NCBI RefSeq assembly: GCF_024346375.1
Contig: NZ_JAGQCV010000005.1
Location: forward strand, 1 to 64,000
Length of the DNA stretch: 64,000 bases
DNA from: Synechococcus sp. ATX 2A4
GTDB lineage: Bacteria > Cyanobacteriota > Cyanobacteriia > PCC-6307 > Cyanobiaceae
Reading direction: 5' to 3'
Position 1 is the first letter of the stretch. The number at the start of each line of letters is the position of its first letter. The notes beneath the pieces are model-generated. The model did no database searches and had not been told where the DNA came from. It saw only the letters and a program-made list of their open reading frames with translations. Shown one piece after another: positions 62,659 to 64,000 of the stretch. Both the position numbers and the translations under genes were made by a program.

Positions 62659-64000
62659 TCATTCCGCCCGTTGCCCGGCCCGGCTCTGCCGCAGCCAGAG
62701 GCGGGCGTAGGCGCCGCCGGCCGCCAGCAGCTGCTGATGGCGCCCCTGTTCCACGATCCGCCCCTGCTCGATCACCACAATCTGATCGGCCTGCACGATC
62801 GAACTGAGCCGGTGCGCCACCGTGAGCACCGTGCGTGGCCCCTGGAAGGCGGCCAGCGCCTGCTGGATGCCGTGCTCGCTGTGGCTGTCGAGGGCGCTGG
62901 TGGCTTCATCGAGGATCAGCAGCTGCGGGTTGCGCAGCAGGGCGCGCGCCAGTGACAGCCGCTGCCGCTGCCCGCCGCTCAACCGGTAGCCCCGTTCACC
63001 GATGGCGGTGGCGTAGCCGTTGGGGAGTTCATTGATGAAGCCATGGGCGCCGGCGGTGCGGGCGGCCGCTTCGATCGCGGCCTCGCTGCTGCCCGCGCTG
63101 CCGAAGGCGATGTTGTCGCGGATCGAGGCGTTCAGCAGCAACACGTCCTGGCTCACCACGCCCAGCTGCCGCTGCCAGCTGTCGAGATCGAGGCGGCGCA
63201 GGTCAACGTCATCGATCAGCACCCGGCCGCTGCTGGGATCCTGCAGGCCCACCACCAGATCCACCAACGACGACTTGCCCGCCCCGGACGGCCCCACCAG
63301 GGCCACGGTGCTGCCGGCGGGAATCCAGAGGTTGATGCCCTCGAGGCTGGGCTCGGCGCGGCCCTCGAAGCACAGCCCCACCCCCTCAAAGCGCACCCCG
63401 TGCCGCAGGCCCGTGAAGGGGATGCCACCGTGGCGCCGGAAGCTTTTGTCGCCGGTCTGGAGCAGGTCGTCGAGCTGCTCGATCCGGCCACTGTTCTGGG
63501 CCAGATGGTTGAAGTTGGCGGCGGTTCGGATCAGACGCAGATTGAGCCGCTGAAGGGCCAGCACAAAGGTGACCAGCTGGGGAATCACCGTTTCGGTGCT
63601 GGCGCCGAACAGCTGCCAGCTGAGTCCCACGATCAGCAGTGCGGCCACCACGGGCAGCAGGTCACTGACCGGCTCCTGGATGCTCATCAGACGGCTCAGC
63701 TGCCGCATCGGCGCTTCCAGGCTGGCCATCTGAGCCGCCACCTCCCGCCGAGCGCTGCCGGTGGCGGCGCTGCTGTGCAGCAGCCGCAGCACCTGGATGT
63801 CTTCAGTGATGCGGGCCGCCACCTCGCGTCGCCTCGCCTCCAGCACCCTGCTGGCCTGGCCGAGCCTGGGGCGGAGGGTGCGCTGCAGCGCTGCCACCGC
63901 CACACCCAGGCCGAGCGCGACCAGCAGCAGCGCCGGCGACAGCACCGCCAGGATCGCCACGTAGGCCAGCACCAGCGCCAGGTTGGAGCAGATCTGCCCC
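62659..64000 (-). CDS. ABC transporter, fused permease and ATPase (5' end outside window)
   Basis: At least 447 residues; the frame is open to the window end, so the start and first transmembrane helices lie outside. The visible membrane part has helices at ~10-35 and ~115-155 with long cytosolic extensions between, as in exporter-type half transporters. The nucleotide-binding domain shows V-A-L-V-G-P-S-G-A-G-K-S-S (Walker A), Q-L-G-V-V-S-Q-D-V (Q loop), L-S-G-G-Q-R-Q-R (signature) and L-L-I-L-D-E-A-T-S-A-L (Walker B) with a switch His in A-H-R-L-S. It may export the product of the neighbouring glycosyl/sulfotransferase genes. It lacks the peptidase domain that a double-glycine peptide exporter would carry at its N-terminus, though that end is not visible. 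Confidence 0.92.
   Translation of the reverse strand, partial: GQICSNLALVLAYVAILAVLSPALLLVALGLGVAVAALQRTLRPRLGQASRVLEARRREVAARITEDIQVLRLLHSSAATGSARREVAAQMASLEAPMRQLSRLMSIQEPVSDLLPVVAALLIVGLSWQLFGASTETVIPQLVTFVLALQRLNLRLIRTAANFNHLAQNSGRIEQLDDLLQTGDKSFRRHGGIPFTGLRHGVRFEGVGLCFEGRAEPSLEGINLWIPAGSTVALVGPSGAGKSSLVDLVVGLQDPSSGRVLIDDVDLRRLDLDSWQRQLGVVSQDVLLLNASIRDNIAFGSAGSSEAAIEAAARTAGAHGFINELPNGYATAIGERGYRLSGGQRQRLSLARALLRNPQLLILDEATSALDSHSEHGIQQALAAFQGPRTVLTVAHRLSSIVQADQIVVIEQGRIVEQGRHQQLLAAGGAYARLWLRQSRAGQRAE

Overview
The window is GC-rich DNA from a picocyanobacterium of the Synechococcus/Cyanobium type. This rests on gene content: a ycf21-type chorismate lyase, several conserved cyanobacterial unknowns, Thermotoga-type CorA, and very large calcium-repeat phosphatases. 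No rRNA, tRNA or CRISPR was recognised. The genus is an inference, since no database search was possible.

Layout. 1-10979: the tail of an IS5-family transposase, then housekeeping genes (MOSC protein, moaB, mnmG, a GspC/PilP-like membrane protein, chorismate lyase, a SprT-like metalloprotease, ligA). 11143-21029: a phosphorus-scavenging block. A candidate Pho box precedes two giant exoproteins, a 1815-residue phytase-like/5'-nucleotidase/calcium-repeat protein and a 1392-residue PhoD-type phosphatase ending in DUF4114. 21036-23685: a VTT-domain membrane protein, a DUF2817 peptidase-like protein and mscL, whose start appears frameshifted. 23806-31768: a patchwork around valS with vapBC, an orphan antitoxin plus toxin stump, corA split by an in-frame TAG, and hipBA with a 15-bp palindromic operator, flanked by pieces of a broken hvfC-like gene.

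32129-42739: a defence region. It holds a type I restriction-modification system whose hsdR is separated from hsdM-hsdS by an AAA/DUF4143 ATPase with four 23-bp-spaced repeats in front, a toxin-less ribbon-helix-helix antitoxin with a MazF-like remnant, and an intact yefM-yoeB pair. Upstream of hsdM, two clearly AT-richer genes encode unknown proteins, each with an R-x4-H motif compatible with HEPN ribonuclease domains.

43530-50138: a 2OG-Fe(II) oxygenase pair, then phosphate permease (Pit), its DUF47/PhoU-like partner, a SNF2 helicase and a small membrane protein, all on the minus strand. 50239-64000: alaS, a 2 x 33-bp tandem repeat, and a cell-surface/peptide-linked cluster: two nucleotidyltransferase-like proteins (one lacking the catalytic acids), a fusion of two PqqD-like domains with an HprK-like kinase, two glycosyltransferases, a sulfotransferase, an AGE-family epimerase, a second sulfotransferase broken by an in-frame TGA, and an ABC exporter running off the window.

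Recurring theme: several genes have been disabled by a single base change (corA, mscL, the second sulfotransferase) or by larger decay (a YoeB-like toxin, a MazF-like toxin, hvfC). Either these accessory stretches are eroding or some are sequence errors; checking the reads would decide.
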